Source: Clostridium homopropionicum DSM 5847
GTDB lineage: Bacteria; Bacillota; Clostridia; Clostridiales; Clostridiaceae
NCBI RefSeq assembly: GCF_001263795.1
Contig: NZ_LHUR01000011.1
Location: forward strand, 1 to 64,000
DNA length: 64,000 nt
Reading direction: 5' to 3'
Positions 1 to 8,718 of this stretch are shown here, piece after piece (the stretch's first letter is position 1; every line of letters begins with the position of its first letter). The translations under genes and the position numbers were made by a program. Below the pieces are notes generated by a model. The model saw only the letters and a program-made list of their open reading frames with translations. It did not search any database and was not told the origin of the DNA.

Positions 1-51
1 TTAAAAGAACAATTAGCTATATTAAGAGGTAAGCTATACTCCAATGTATAG
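1..51 (+). CDS. Possible C-terminal tail of an upstream element gene (partial)
   Basis: Frame 1 stays open from the window edge to a TAG at 49-51 and encodes a 16-residue tail (LKEQLAILRGKLYSNV). The composition is protein-like, but the piece is too short to identify. It could equally be a chance open frame. Confidence 0.3.
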   Translation, partial: LKEQLAILRGKLYSNV

Positions 52-60
52 CCATCCTCT
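25..60. other. Stem-loop near the left window edge
   Basis: GCTATAC (33-39) pairs with GTATAGC (46-52) around a 6-base loop. An outer AGAGG (25-29) / CCTCT (56-60) adds a second stem. No T-run follows, so it is not a standard terminator. It lies across the end of the partial frame and about 85 bases before the next gene, so it could separate two transcription units of the element. Confidence 0.4.
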
Positions 61-146
61 ATAAAGATATGTATTTAAAGTAAAAATGCGTTAGTGTAAG
101 GGTTTAGAGGCTCTTATCACTAGATATAGAAAGGAGTGATTTTATA

Positions 147-719
147 ATGAGAAAAAAGAATAGTAAGGCATTAACAGAGCAACAGGCACAGGAGCAAATA
201 TTAAACATTATAAACCAACAAACACAGGAGAAAACCCAAGAAACAACCCCAGCAATTATACAGACAACCCCACAGCAAACGGAAGATAATAAGAAGGTAC
301 AATTACAAGAGCAAGCTCCAGAAAATGCGGCAGGCGGCAAAATAGTTGAAACTAAAAAGCCAGAAACTAATAAGAAAAAGCAAATTGAACCATCTATACA
401 AAAGATGTTTGATAAAATGATTGCTTACATGGTGGACAAGGGTTGTAGTACAAAAGAAACTCCAGCTTATACAGGGCTTAAGTGCGGCAGACATAATATC
501 GCCGAAATATATTTACAGAAAAAAGGCATAAGGCTTCATGTAAACAGCCAAAGCCTATCCGCTGAAAATATAGATTTATGCAAGGTTGTACCCGATACTT
601 ATGGCTGGACACTTGATTGTATTTACAAAGTAACCGACCAGCAAACCTATGATAAAGCGATTGAAATATTAGAACAGGGATTTGTATTTAGAAATAAAGG
701 AATTGATATAAATGGATAA
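147..719 (+). CDS. Unrecognised element protein with Gln/Thr-rich N-terminus
   Basis: This is a 190-residue protein with a clear ribosome binding site (AAAGGAGTG, 130-138) before ATG 147. Residues about 10-80 are a low-complexity stretch rich in Gln, Thr, Pro and Lys, probably a disordered linker. Residues about 85-190 look like a compact alpha/beta domain. The pattern of a short basic segment, a strand (IAEIYLQKKGIRLHV) and a closing helix (YDKAIEILEQGF) is reminiscent of DUF5655-like domains, but this is only a resemblance. No membrane segment or catalytic motif is visible. It overlaps the next small gene by 8 bases, so the two are probably translationally coupled. The function is unknown. 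Confidence 0.7.
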   Translation: MRKKNSKALTEQQAQEQILNIINQQTQEKTQETTPAIIQTTPQQTEDNKKVQLQEQAPENAAGGKIVETKKPETNKKKQIEPSIQKMFDKMIAYMVDKGCSTKETPAYTGLKCGRHNIAEIYLQKKGIRLHVNSQSLSAENIDLCKVVPDTYGWTLDCIYKVTDQQTYDKAIEILEQGFVFRNKGIDING

Positions 720-888
720 AACTAAAAAAAGATTTATGCAAACAAAAGATGAAATAAAAATAACATTTGTTCCCCAGTGCACAAAGTGCAAACATAATAT
801 AAATTATAATTCATGCCACATATTTAAAGAAAAGCCGATTTCATACATGAAAAATGAAAAAGAATGCCCTAAAAAGGAAGGTAGATAA
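712..888 (+). CDS. Small four-cysteine protein of the element (58 aa)
   Basis: ATG 712 overlaps the stop of the preceding gene (717-719) and runs 58 codons to TAA 886-888. Cysteines lie at C-x2-C (QCTKCKHN), then SCHIF, then ECP near the end. This is the layout of a small zinc ribbon or zinc knuckle, common among short phage and ICE proteins. No own ribosome binding site is evident and the overlap suggests coupling. A terminator begins within its last codons. The product is a hypothetical probable metal-binding protein. An excisionase-like accessory role is possible from its place beside the recombinase but is not shown. Confidence 0.55.
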   Translation: MDKTKKRFMQTKDEIKITFVPQCTKCKHNINYNSCHIFKEKPISYMKNEKECPKKEGR

Positions 889-910
889 TGCCTTCCTCTT
901 TACTTTATTT
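875..910 (+). terminator. Terminator of the two-gene element operon
   Basis: AGGAAGG (875-881) pairs with CCTTCCT (891-897) around a 9-base loop and is followed by CTTTACTTTATTT. The left arm lies within the last codons of the small four-cysteine gene. Confidence 0.65.
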
Positions 911-990
911 AGGATAAAAAGCTCAACTTTAATATTCAATAATTTTTACTATATATTAGGTAGGAAAATTTTAAAGGAGTGAAAAAACTT

Positions 991-2634
991 ATGACACTTA
1001 TAAAAGTAGCTTGTTATTGTAGAGTTTCAACAGATAGCAAAGACCAAGCCAATTCATTCGAGAACCAGCAAACATATTTTCTAAATGTGCTGGAACATAG
1101 TAAAGATTGTAAACTAATTAATATATATGCTGACCAAGGATTAACAGGTACAAAGTTAAGCAATAGACCAGAATTTAATAAAATGCTCGAAGATGCTGGA
1201 ATTGATATTATAGAACAATTTACAAGCAAAGACCGAAGACTTAAGAAAAAACACATACTTTATGAAATTACAGAGCGACCTCCCATATTCAATGAAATAT
1301 GGATTAAAAATACTTCGAGATTTGCACGAAATACTTTATCCTTTGAAATTATCAACCTTTTAAGAAATAAGGGTGTGCATATTAAATTTATAGAGCAAAA
1401 CATTAATACAAAGGATATATCAAGTGATTTTCTACTAAAATTATTTCAATTATTTGATGAACAAGAAAGCCGAGATAAGTCTTCAAAGGTAAGTTTCGGG
1501 ATAAGGGAAGGAGCAAGGAAAGGAACAATAAATGCAAATAGCCGCCTATATGGTTATAACTATATACAGGCAGAAAACAGACTTGAAATAATACCCAGCG
1601 AAGCGTCTGTAATTAAAACCATATATAAACTATATAGCCAAGGACAAGGCATAAGGAGAATTATAAATTACCTAAATGACAATACTATTATGACACGAGA
1701 GAAGAAACCATTTTGTAAAAGCACTATAAAGCGAATTTTAACTAATGAAAAATATGCAGGTATTAATGCTCGACTAAAATATGATACTGGCAAGGTATTT
1801 AATAAATATAGTTACCCACAAGTTAAGCCAAAAGACCAATGGATAATTCAAGAGAGTGATAAAATACCTTCTATTATAAGTAAGGAATTATTTTATTCAG
1901 TTCAAACAATGTTACAAAGTAAAGTTAATCATAAAAACCAAGTTGGAATATATAAAGGGATTACCGATTATGCAGGAATTATACTATGTGGTAAGTGTGG
2001 AAACCCCTATATAAGCAATATGGACAGGGGAAGGCGATTCTATAATTGTAAGACTAAAAAGTTGAAAGGAACTGGGGCTTGTAATAATAAAAATATTAGT
2101 GAAAATAAATTAAATACCTATATAACCAGTGAAAATTATAGACGAGCAATTTATAAATATAAGGTAATGTATAAATCAGTATTAGAGGACATGGTGTTAC
2201 AACTACAACAGAGGATAAATACCAATAGTAATTTACAGGCTCAACAGTTAGGGCAGGAATTAAACAAGTACAAGGCACAGCAAAGCAAACTTTTAAACAG
2301 TTATTTAGAAAGTATTATAGATGAAAGCATTTTTAAGCAAGCGGCGGCAGAGCTTAAGAACAAGATTACAGAAACTGAATATAAAATTAAGGAACTAACA
2401 AAGCCAAACAATGAAATAATGAACGATATTGCATATATACAAAATACTATTAATGATATAGATAGCCTTGAAATAAAAGAGCAATATACAAGAGATGAAA
2501 TAATTGCAGGTATTGAAAAGATTATAATTAGTGATGATAAAGTTAAAGTTTATTACAAGGTAGCGGCAAATATTAGGCAGTTAGTTAAAAAGCATGACCT
2601 TGAAAATTACTTTAATAAGTTATTAGGTGAATAA
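991..2634 (+). CDS. Large serine recombinase (site-specific integrase)
   Basis: The product is a 547-residue large serine recombinase that would integrate and excise the element. The N-terminal resolvase domain (about 1-150) carries the nucleophile Ser13 in CRVSTDS and a second conserved block, KNTSRFARNTL. A Recombinase domain (about 180-290) follows. Next comes a zinc ribbon opening with CGKCG at about residues 333-336, with further Cys in YNCK and GACNN. A long charged coiled coil (about 385-480) completes it. A GTG at 979 is in frame but overlaps the Shine-Dalgarno, so ATG 991, with AGGAG 11 bases upstream, is preferred. It lies at the edge of the element, pointing into the split comM gene. 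Family membership is secure; the attachment site is inferred. Confidence 0.93.
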   Translation: MTLIKVACYCRVSTDSKDQANSFENQQTYFLNVLEHSKDCKLINIYADQGLTGTKLSNRPEFNKMLEDAGIDIIEQFTSKDRRLKKKHILYEITERPPIFNEIWIKNTSRFARNTLSFEIINLLRNKGVHIKFIEQNINTKDISSDFLLKLFQLFDEQESRDKSSKVSFGIREGARKGTINANSRLYGYNYIQAENRLEIIPSEASVIKTIYKLYSQGQGIRRIINYLNDNTIMTREKKPFCKSTIKRILTNEKYAGINARLKYDTGKVFNKYSYPQVKPKDQWIIQESDKIPSIISKELFYSVQTMLQSKVNHKNQVGIYKGITDYAGIILCGKCGNPYISNMDRGRRFYNCKTKKLKGTGACNNKNISENKLNTYITSENYRRAIYKYKVMYKSVLEDMVLQLQQRINTNSNLQAQQLGQELNKYKAQQSKLLNSYLESIIDESIFKQAAAELKNKITETEYKIKELTKPNNEIMNDIAYIQNTINDIDSLEIKEQYTRDEIIAGIEKIIISDDKVKVYYKVAANIRQLVKKHDLENYFNKLLGE

Positions 2635-2636
2635 AA

Positions 2637-2671
2637 TTAACCCCAGTGGACAATAATTCAGCTGGGGTTAA
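2637..2671. terminator. 10-bp inverted repeat after the recombinase (terminator-like or att arm)
   Basis: TTAACCCCAG (2637-2646) and CTGGGGTTAA (2662-2671) form a perfect 10-bp stem with a 15-base loop directly after the recombinase stop. No T-tract follows, so termination would be weak. Its place at the element/host boundary also allows it to be an arm of the recombinase attachment site. Confidence 0.5.
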
Positions 2672-2679
2672 ATAATACC

Positions 2680-3576
2680 TTGTTTATGTACTATAATACA
2701 ATTATGTTTGGGCCACCGGGCTGTGGTAAAACAATGATAGCAAGAAGAATACCTTCTATTTTACCAAAGCTTAATTATAAGGAAGCCTTGGATGTAACAA
2801 AAATATATAGCATAAGTGATAAATTAGGCAGTGAAGGATTTATTACTGAAAGACCTTTTAGAAGTCCTCATCATTCTGCCTCCATAACTTCTCTTGTAGG
2901 CGGTGGAAGTAAGCTTACACCAGGAGAGGTTACTTTATCACATAATGGGGTGTTGTTTCTAGATGAAATTCTTGAGTTTGATAAAAAAACTTTAGATGCC
3001 TTAAGACAACCTCTTGAAGATAGATGTATTAAAATAAGTAAATATTCTGGCAGTGTAGATTATCCTGCTAACTTTATGCTTGTAGGGGCAATGAACCCAT
3101 GTAAATGCGGTTATTACGGAAGTAATATTAGAGAATGTATATGTAATGATTATGAAAGGAAAAGATATTTAAATAAACTAACAAGACCAATATTAGATAG
3201 AATTGACTTATTTATAAATGTAAAAGGAGTATCATATAAAGAATTGAATGCTGGGAAGGGAGAAAAATCTAAACATATAAGAGCTAGAGTTGAGATGGCA
3301 AGAAAAATTCAAAAGGAGAGATTTAAAGAGGAGAGTATTTTTTGTAATGCAGAAATGAATGAAAGCCTTATTAAAAAATATTGTAAATTGAATAAAAGTG
3401 ATAATGAATTTTTGGAGAAAGTGTATTATAAGTATGCATTAAGTAGAAGGAGTTATTCAAGAATACTAAAAATATCCAGGAGCATAGCTGATTTAAAAAA
3501 TAAAAAGAATATTGAAAAGGAAGATTTAATTGAAGCATTAAACTATAGAAAATTCTTAGATACAAAAATAATTTAA
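2680..3576 (+). pseudogene. comM: C-terminal part of ComM/YifB-type Mg-chelatase AAA+ ATPase, split by the element
   Basis: The frame encodes the AAA+ and C-terminal part of ComM/YifB: Walker A GPPGCGKT, Walker B LFLDEILEF, the cysteine cluster NPCKCGYY...ECIC, and the conserved C-terminal helical segment. The family is about 500 residues and begins with a Lon-protease-like S16 domain. That domain and the linker (about 200 residues) are absent, and homology starts at the NTIMFGPP stretch. The frame is open upstream only to a stop at 2638-2640, and the only start available is a TTG at 2680 without a good ribosome binding site. ComM is a hexameric helicase that promotes branch migration in natural transformation. 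A split copy is probably inactive unless the element excises. dprA follows 42 bases downstream, the normal neighbour. Confidence 0.88.
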
Positions 3577-3618
3577 AATTAAAATATGCAGTAGTATATC
3601 ATAAGGAGAAATTATAGC

Positions 3619-4698
3619 ATGAATGAATATGAAATTTGGTTTGCAATTTCAAAATTACCTTACAGTATTAAAAATAATTTAGTAAAACAGTTTGGAAACG
3701 TGGCTAGAATATGGCATCATACTATAAGCTATGAAAAACATAGCTTGATAAATGATAAAATAATATTAGCTTTAAAAGAAGCGTGGGATATGGAACTGAT
3801 AAAATATATAAGTAAAAAAATTTTATCTGAAGGTATAAATACTGTTGTAATTACGGACGAAATGTATCCAAATAGGTTAAAAGAGTACGATGATTCACCA
3901 TATATGCTTTTTTATAAGGGAGATATTACTAAATTGAATGATCCTTATAATATTTCTATAGTAGGATCAAGAACTTGCACAAGTTATGGGATTAATGTTA
4001 CAAATATAATTTGTGAGCATATGAATAATAATAAAGTTAATATAATTAGTGGAATGGCTAGGGGAATAGATTCAATAGCTCATGAGAATTGTATAAAGAA
4101 CAATTCTTATACCTGCGCCGTACTAGGTTCAGGAATTGATGTGGTATATCCAAAGGAAAATTATTCTTTATATAAAAATATAATAAAAAATGGCTGTGTT
4201 ATATCTCAGTTTTTACCAGGAACAAAGCCATATGCATATAATTTTCCAATAAGAAATAAAATAATTAGTGCTTTAGGCGATGTTCTTATAGTTGTAGAAG
4301 CTAATGATAAAAGTGGATCTCTTATAACTGCTACATATGCAATAGAACAGGGAAAAGAAGTTTTAGCTGTTCCTGGAAACATATTTTCATCTCAAAGCAA
4401 AGGGACAAACAAATTAATAAAAGAAGGAGCTAATATTTTTACAAATATAGAACAAATTTTTGATATTTTACATATAAAAAATAACATACAAGAAACTAAA
4501 TTTTCAAAATCTATGAAACCTTTAGAGAAAACAGTTTATGAGAAAATAGACAATACTCCTTTACATTTTGATGATATTTTAAGAGCAACAAAGATTGACA
4601 TCAAACAATTATATGAGGTATTATTTGAATTGCAGTTAAAAGATGAAATAATGTGCATAAGTGGTAATTATTTTGTAAAAAACAACAAAAAAGTGTAA
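3619..4698 (+). CDS. dprA: DNA-processing protein DprA (Smf)
   Basis: DprA binds incoming single-stranded DNA during transformation and loads RecA on it. The 359-residue protein shows an N-terminal helical region (1-110) and the Rossmann-like DprA core (about 115-285) with GSRTCTSYG, SGMARGIDSIAH, VLGSGIDVVYP and the late VPGNIFSSQSKGTN. A C-terminal winged-helix-like tail ends the protein. ATG 3619 has AAGGAG 11 bases upstream. It follows the comM remnant and precedes topA, a conserved clostridial order. The gene is full length, although its competence partner comM is broken. Confidence 0.95.
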   Translation: MNEYEIWFAISKLPYSIKNNLVKQFGNVARIWHHTISYEKHSLINDKIILALKEAWDMELIKYISKKILSEGINTVVITDEMYPNRLKEYDDSPYMLFYKGDITKLNDPYNISIVGSRTCTSYGINVTNIICEHMNNNKVNIISGMARGIDSIAHENCIKNNSYTCAVLGSGIDVVYPKENYSLYKNIIKNGCVISQFLPGTKPYAYNFPIRNKIISALGDVLIVVEANDKSGSLITATYAIEQGKEVLAVPGNIFSSQSKGTNKLIKEGANIFTNIEQIFDILHIKNNIQETKFSKSMKPLEKTVYEKIDNTPLHFDDILRATKIDIKQLYEVLFELQLKDEIMCISGNYFVKNNKKV

Positions 4699-4699
4699 A

Positions 4700-4735
4700 C
4701 TTATTAAATATAATATACAATGGCAATTTAATAAG
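4700..4735. other. AT-rich inverted repeat between dprA and topA
   Basis: CTTATTAAAT (4700-4709) and ATTTAATAAG (4726-4735) are perfect inverted copies 16 bases apart, directly after the dprA stop. With no GC core or T-tract it would be a weak terminator at best. Confidence 0.35.
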
Positions 4736-4761
4736 ACAAAACGTTAATCGGAGGGGATAAT

Positions 4762-6837
4762 ATGGGTCAAAAACTTGTTATAGTAGAATCTCCAGCTAAA
4801 GCAAAAACTATAGAAAAATATTTAGGCAAGAATTATATTGTAAGAGCTTCTATGGGCCATATAAGGGATTTACCAAAAAGTCAATTAGGTGTTGATACAG
4901 AAAATAATTATAATCCTAGATATATTACAATCCGTGGAAAAGGAGATTTGCTAAATAATCTTAGAAAAGAAGCTAAAAAGTGCGAACAAGTCTATCTAGC
5001 AACGGACCCTGATAGAGAAGGTGAGGCAATTTCTTGGCATCTTGCAGAAGCTTTGAAACTTGATGAGTCTGAAAAATGTAGAATAGAGTTTAATGAAATT
5101 ACAAAAAATGCTGTTAAGGCTGCAATAAAAAGTCCTCGAATAATAAACATGAATTTAGTAGATGCACAACAAGCAAGAAGGGTATTAGATAGATTAGTTG
5201 GATATAAAATAAGTCCTATTTTATGGAGAAAGGTAAAATGGGGTTTAAGTGCTGGTAGAGTTCAATCTGTAGCTTTAAGATTAATTTGTGATAGAGAAGA
5301 AGAAATAAATAAATTTGAATCTAAAGAATATTGGACAATAGAGTGTGAACTAGAAACATCAGAAGATAAAAAAAACTTCTGGGTAAAACTATATAGCAAG
5401 GATAATAAAAAAATAGAAATAGAAAGTAAAGATGCGAGTGACAAAATTGAAAAGGAACTAAAGAAAAATAGGTTTATCGTTGAAGATATTAAAACTGCCA
5501 CTAAACACCGTAAACCTCTTCCACCTTTTACAACTAGTACATTTCAACAGGATTCATATAAGAAATTAAATTTTTCAACAAAAAAATCTATGTCTATAGC
5601 TCAACAATTATACGAAGGTGTTGATGTAAAAGGGCATGGATCGATAGGATTAATAACTTATATGAGAACAGATTCTGTACGTATTTCTAAGGAAGCACAA
5701 GAAAGTGCTAAAAAATATGTTCTAGAAGCTTTCGGAGAGGATTATGCACCAAAAGAATTCCGAGATTTTAAAGGTAAAAAAAATATTCAGGATGCACATG
5801 AAGCTATTAGGCCGACTTATGTAGAACTATCACCTGAAAAAATAAAAGATAGCTTAAAGCCTGAACAGTATAAAGTATATAATCTTATTTGGAAAAGATT
5901 TCTTGCAAGTCAAATGTCTGATTGCATTATGAATACTATATCTGCCAATGTTATTAATGGACCATATCTCCTTAGAGCAGTTGGTTCTAATATAGTTTTT
6001 GATGGATTTATGAAAGTATATGATTACACCTTAGATGAAGATGAGGAAGCAACAAAAGTACCTAACCTGACAAAAGGCGAATTATTACAAAGTAAAAGTA
6101 TTAAACCTATTCAGCATTTTACACAACCACCTGCAAGATTTTCTGAAGCTACTTTAGTTAAAACTTTAGAAGACAATGGAATAGGTAGACCAAGTACCTA
6201 TGCCCCTATAGTATCTACATTAATTGATAGAAAGTATGTAGAAAGAGAGAAAAAGACATTAATTCCTACTGAGTTAGGCTTCATAGTAAATAACATTGTA
6301 AGTGAATACTTTACTAAAATTGTAGATGTTGAATTTACGGCTGAAATGGAAAATAAGCTAGATTTCATTGGAGAAGGAAAGGAAGATTGGAAAAAGGTTG
6401 TACATGAGTTTTATAATCCATTGATACATTATATAGAAATAGCTGAAAAAGAAATTTCTAAGGTTACAATTGAAGACAAACCTACAGATATTAAATGTGA
6501 TAAATGTGGAAGATTTATGGTTATAAAACACGGAAGGTTTGGGGATTTCCTGGCATGTCCCGGATATCCTGAATGTAAAAATACTAAGCCTATGGTGGAA
6601 GAACTAGATGTTAGTTGCCCTAAATGTAACGGGAAAATATTATTAAGGAAAAGTAAAAAGGGTAGAAAATTTTATGGCTGCAGTAATTATCCAAATTGTG
6701 ATTTTGCAAGTTGGTTTGAACCATCTGAAAAGAAGTGTCCAAAATGTGGTAACTTTATGGTAATAAAATTCAATAAGAAAAACGGAAAATTTTTAGAATG
6801 CTCGAACAAAGAATGTAAAACCATAATTCATGAATAA
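4762..6837 (+). CDS. topA: DNA topoisomerase I
   Basis: This type IA topoisomerase relaxes negative supercoils. The 691 residues begin with the Toprim domain (VIVESPAKAKTIEKYLG, with the acidic DPDREGE), followed by the core. The active-site Tyr300 lies in GLITYMRTDS. Three four-cysteine zinc-ribbon repeats follow at the C-terminus, starting at CDKCGRFM, CPKCNGKI and CPKCGNFM, the normal bacterial arrangement. ATG 4762 has a GGAGGGG ribosome binding site. It lies between dprA and codY, as in other clostridia. Confidence 0.97.
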   Translation: MGQKLVIVESPAKAKTIEKYLGKNYIVRASMGHIRDLPKSQLGVDTENNYNPRYITIRGKGDLLNNLRKEAKKCEQVYLATDPDREGEAISWHLAEALKLDESEKCRIEFNEITKNAVKAAIKSPRIINMNLVDAQQARRVLDRLVGYKISPILWRKVKWGLSAGRVQSVALRLICDREEEINKFESKEYWTIECELETSEDKKNFWVKLYSKDNKKIEIESKDASDKIEKELKKNRFIVEDIKTATKHRKPLPPFTTSTFQQDSYKKLNFSTKKSMSIAQQLYEGVDVKGHGSIGLITYMRTDSVRISKEAQESAKKYVLEAFGEDYAPKEFRDFKGKKNIQDAHEAIRPTYVELSPEKIKDSLKPEQYKVYNLIWKRFLASQMSDCIMNTISANVINGPYLLRAVGSNIVFDGFMKVYDYTLDEDEEATKVPNLTKGELLQSKSIKPIQHFTQPPARFSEATLVKTLEDNGIGRPSTYAPIVSTLIDRKYVEREKKTLIPTELGFIVNNIVSEYFTKIVDVEFTAEMENKLDFIGEGKEDWKKVVHEFYNPLIHYIEIAEKEISKVTIEDKPTDIKCDKCGRFMVIKHGRFGDFLACPGYPECKNTKPMVEELDVSCPKCNGKILLRKSKKGRKFYGCSNYPNCDFASWFEPSEKKCPKCGNFMVIKFNKKNGKFLECSNKECKTIIHE

Positions 6838-6868
6838 ATAATATTACTGGAGAAATGATAAATATTAA

Positions 6869-6897
6869 TTGAAATATTATTACTACTATGCTATGAT
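6869..6897 (+). promoter_or_regulatory. Sigma-A promoter for codY (extended -10)
   Basis: TTGAAA (6869-6874), a 17-base spacer and TATGAT (6892-6897), with TGC directly before the -10, fit an extended -10 sigma-A promoter. It lies about 90 bases upstream of codY. Confidence 0.7.
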
Positions 6898-6986
6898 TGT
6901 TGTAAGAAGTTAAAATTATTTAAATATTTAAAAAAAGATAACAATTTAAATGAAAAATTTTCAAAGTGTTTTAAAGGAGAGATACA

Positions 6987-7766
6987 ATGGCTTCAGAATT
7001 ATTAAAAAAGGTCAGAAGGATTAATAAAATACTTCAAAAAACAGGAGCTGAACCAGTTGTATTTGAGGACATATGTGGTTCACTTAGTGAAATTTTAGAA
7101 TGTAACGTGTATCTTATTAATAAAAAAGGCAAAATTTTAGGTTATAGATTTTATAATGGACTAGAATGTGAAAGCATAAAAGAAAAAGTATTAAATGAAA
7201 AAAAATTTCCTGATAATTTCAATAATAAACTGCTCAGCATGGATGAAACCGTTTCTAATATTGAAAATGATGGGAAGTCTAGTTTTGATGATACAAAGCC
7301 GGCTGAAATTGAAGGAAAGTTATCTACTATTGTTCCAATTGTAGGCAACAGAGAAAGACTAGGAACCCTGTTTTTAACTAGATTTGACGAAAAATTTACA
7401 GATGAAGATTTGGTGTTAGCTGAGTATAGTGCCACAATTGTTGGTCTAGAAATTTTAAGATCTAAGAATGATGAATTAGAAGAAGAAGCACGTAGAAAAG
7501 CTGTAGTTCAATTAGCTATAGGAACTCTATCATATTCTGAGTTAGAAGCAGTTGAGCATGTATTTAATGAGCTGGATGGTAATGAAGGATTATTAGTAGC
7601 TTCTAAAATTGCTGATAAGGTAGGTATTACCCGTTCTGTTATAGTTAATGCATTAAGAAAGTTTGAAAGTGCAGGTGTGATTGAGTCTAGATCACTAGGA
7701 ATGAAAGGCACTCATATAAAAATACTTAATGAAAAGCTTATTGATGAATTAAAAAAAATTAAATAG
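6987..7766 (+). CDS. codY: GTP- and BCAA-sensing global regulator CodY
   Basis: CodY is a DNA-binding repressor that senses branched-chain amino acids and GTP and controls stationary-phase, nitrogen and virulence genes in Firmicutes. The protein is 259 residues, the family length. The N-terminal GAF domain spans about 1-155. The C-terminal winged helix-turn-helix (about 190-245) carries the family signature [28 protein letters not shown] precedes ATG 6987. It has its own promoter and terminator, so it appears monocistronic. Confidence 0.97.
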   Translation: MASELLKKVRRINKILQKTGAEPVVFEDICGSLSEILECNVYLINKKGKILGYRFYNGLECESIKEKVLNEKKFPDNFNNKLLSMDETVSNIENDGKSSFDDTKPAEIEGKLSTIVPIVGNRERLGTLFLTRFDEKFTDEDLVLAEYSATIVGLEILRSKNDELEEEARRKAVVQLAIGTLSYSELEAVEHVFNELDGNEGLLVASKIADKVGITRSVIVNALRKFESAGVIESRSLGMKGTHIKILNEKLIDELKKIK

Positions 7767-7777
7767 TAAATAATTAT

Positions 7778-7806
7778 AAAGAATAGGTCAAAACCTATTC
7801 TTTTTT
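7778..7806 (+). terminator. codY terminator
   Basis: AAAGAATAGGT (7778-7788) pairs with ACCTATTCTTT (7793-7803) around CAAA, and the T-run extends to 7806. Confidence 0.9.
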
Positions 7807-7848
7807 AGTGATTTCACCAGAAATTTAATAAGTTTTTAATAAATATTG

Positions 7849-7877
7849 TTGAACCACTAATATTCATGTGATATACT
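7849..7877 (+). promoter_or_regulatory. Sigma-A promoter for rpsB-tsf (extended -10)
   Basis: TTGAAC (7849-7854), a 17-base spacer and TATACT (7872-7877) preceded by TGA form an extended -10 promoter. It predicts a leader of about 100 bases before rpsB. Confidence 0.75.
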
Positions 7878-7897
7878 ACATAAGGAAGAAAAACACA

Positions 7898-7956
7898 CAT
7901 TGTCTAATTTTATGAGATGGTGCCTTTTATTAAGGTTTAATCATAACAGGACAATG
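7898..7956 (+). promoter_or_regulatory. Structured leader of rpsB, possible S2 autoregulation
   Basis: CATTGTC (7898-7904) pairs with GACAATG (7950-7956), closing a 45-base domain with an inner CCTT/AAGG hairpin (7923-7935). The fold sits between the promoter and the rpsB ribosome binding site. Ribosomal protein leaders commonly mediate feedback control. That this one binds S2 is inference only. Confidence 0.4.
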
Positions 7957-7986
7957 GAGGTAAAAACCAATTAGGAGGTAATATTA

Positions 7987-8688
7987 ATGTCAGTAATTTC
8001 AATGAAACAATTATTAGAAGCTGGTGTTCATTTCGGACATCAAACAAGAAGATGGAACCCTAAAATGGCTCCATATATATTCACAGAAAGAAATGGGATC
8101 TACATCATCGATTTACAAAAAACAGTAAAGAAAGTTGAAGATGCTTATGATTTCATAAGAAGTGTTGCTTTAGATGGAAAAGATGTTCTTTTTGTAGGAA
8201 CTAAAAAACAAGCACAAGAAGCTATTCAAGAAGAAAGTATTAGATCAGGCATGCACTTTGTAAATAATAGATGGTTAGGTGGAATGCTTACAAACTTTAA
8301 AACTATCAAAACAAGAATTAGCAGACTTGAAGAATTAGAAAACATGGAACAAGATGGAACATTTGAAGTTCTACCTAAAAAAGAAGTTATTAAATTAAGA
8401 GGCGAAAAAGAAAAATTAGAAAAAAATCTTGGTGGAATAAAAGAAATGAATGCTAGCAACATTGGTGCATTATTTGTAGTTGATCCAAGAAAAGAAAAGA
8501 ACGCATTAGCTGAAGCAAAAACTTTAGGAATACCAGTTGTTGCTATAGTAGATACAAACTGTGATCCAGATGAAGTTGATTATGTAATACCAGGAAATGA
8601 TGATGCTATTAGAGCTGTAAGATTAATTACTGCTAAAATAGCTGATGCAATAATAGAAGGAAGACAAGGTGAACAATTAGCTGAATAG
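7987..8688 (+). CDS. rpsB: 30S ribosomal protein S2
   Basis: S2 is a late-assembling protein of the small-subunit head. The 233 residues carry the family start ([22 protein letters not shown]), the block [24 protein letters not shown] and the late [23 protein letters not shown] precedes ATG 7987. It is followed 30 bases later by tsf, the almost universal bacterial pair. Confidence 0.98.
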   Translation: MSVISMKQLLEAGVHFGHQTRRWNPKMAPYIFTERNGIYIIDLQKTVKKVEDAYDFIRSVALDGKDVLFVGTKKQAQEAIQEESIRSGMHFVNNRWLGGMLTNFKTIKTRISRLEELENMEQDGTFEVLPKKEVIKLRGEKEKLEKNLGGIKEMNASNIGALFVVDPRKEKNALAEAKTLGIPVVAIVDTNCDPDEVDYVIPGNDDAIRAVRLITAKIADAIIEGRQGEQLAE

Positions 8689-8718
8689 CTTTAATATACT
8701 TGTTTAGGAGGGAAAAAA

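Larger units (their letters stand above)
1..2695 (+). mobile_element. Right end of an integrated element inserted in comM (left end outside window)
   Basis: The stretch holds two unrecognised small genes and a large serine recombinase that ends 45 bases before the interrupted reading frame of a Mg-chelatase/ComM ATPase. ComM homology begins around 2692, just before Walker A, with the preceding roughly 200 family residues missing. The recombinase lying next to the broken host gene is the usual layout of the integrase end of a serine-integrase element (prophage, ICE or IME). The exact right junction (attR) is inferred to lie between the recombinase stop and about 2700. No phage structural or conjugation gene is visible, so the element type cannot be decided here. 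Confidence 0.75.

Noticed and set aside
6956-6970. CodY-box-like AATTTTCAAAGTGTT before codY
   Set aside because: It has about four mismatches to the 15-base CodY motif. In AT-rich DNA this is expected by chance, so autoregulation is not claimed.
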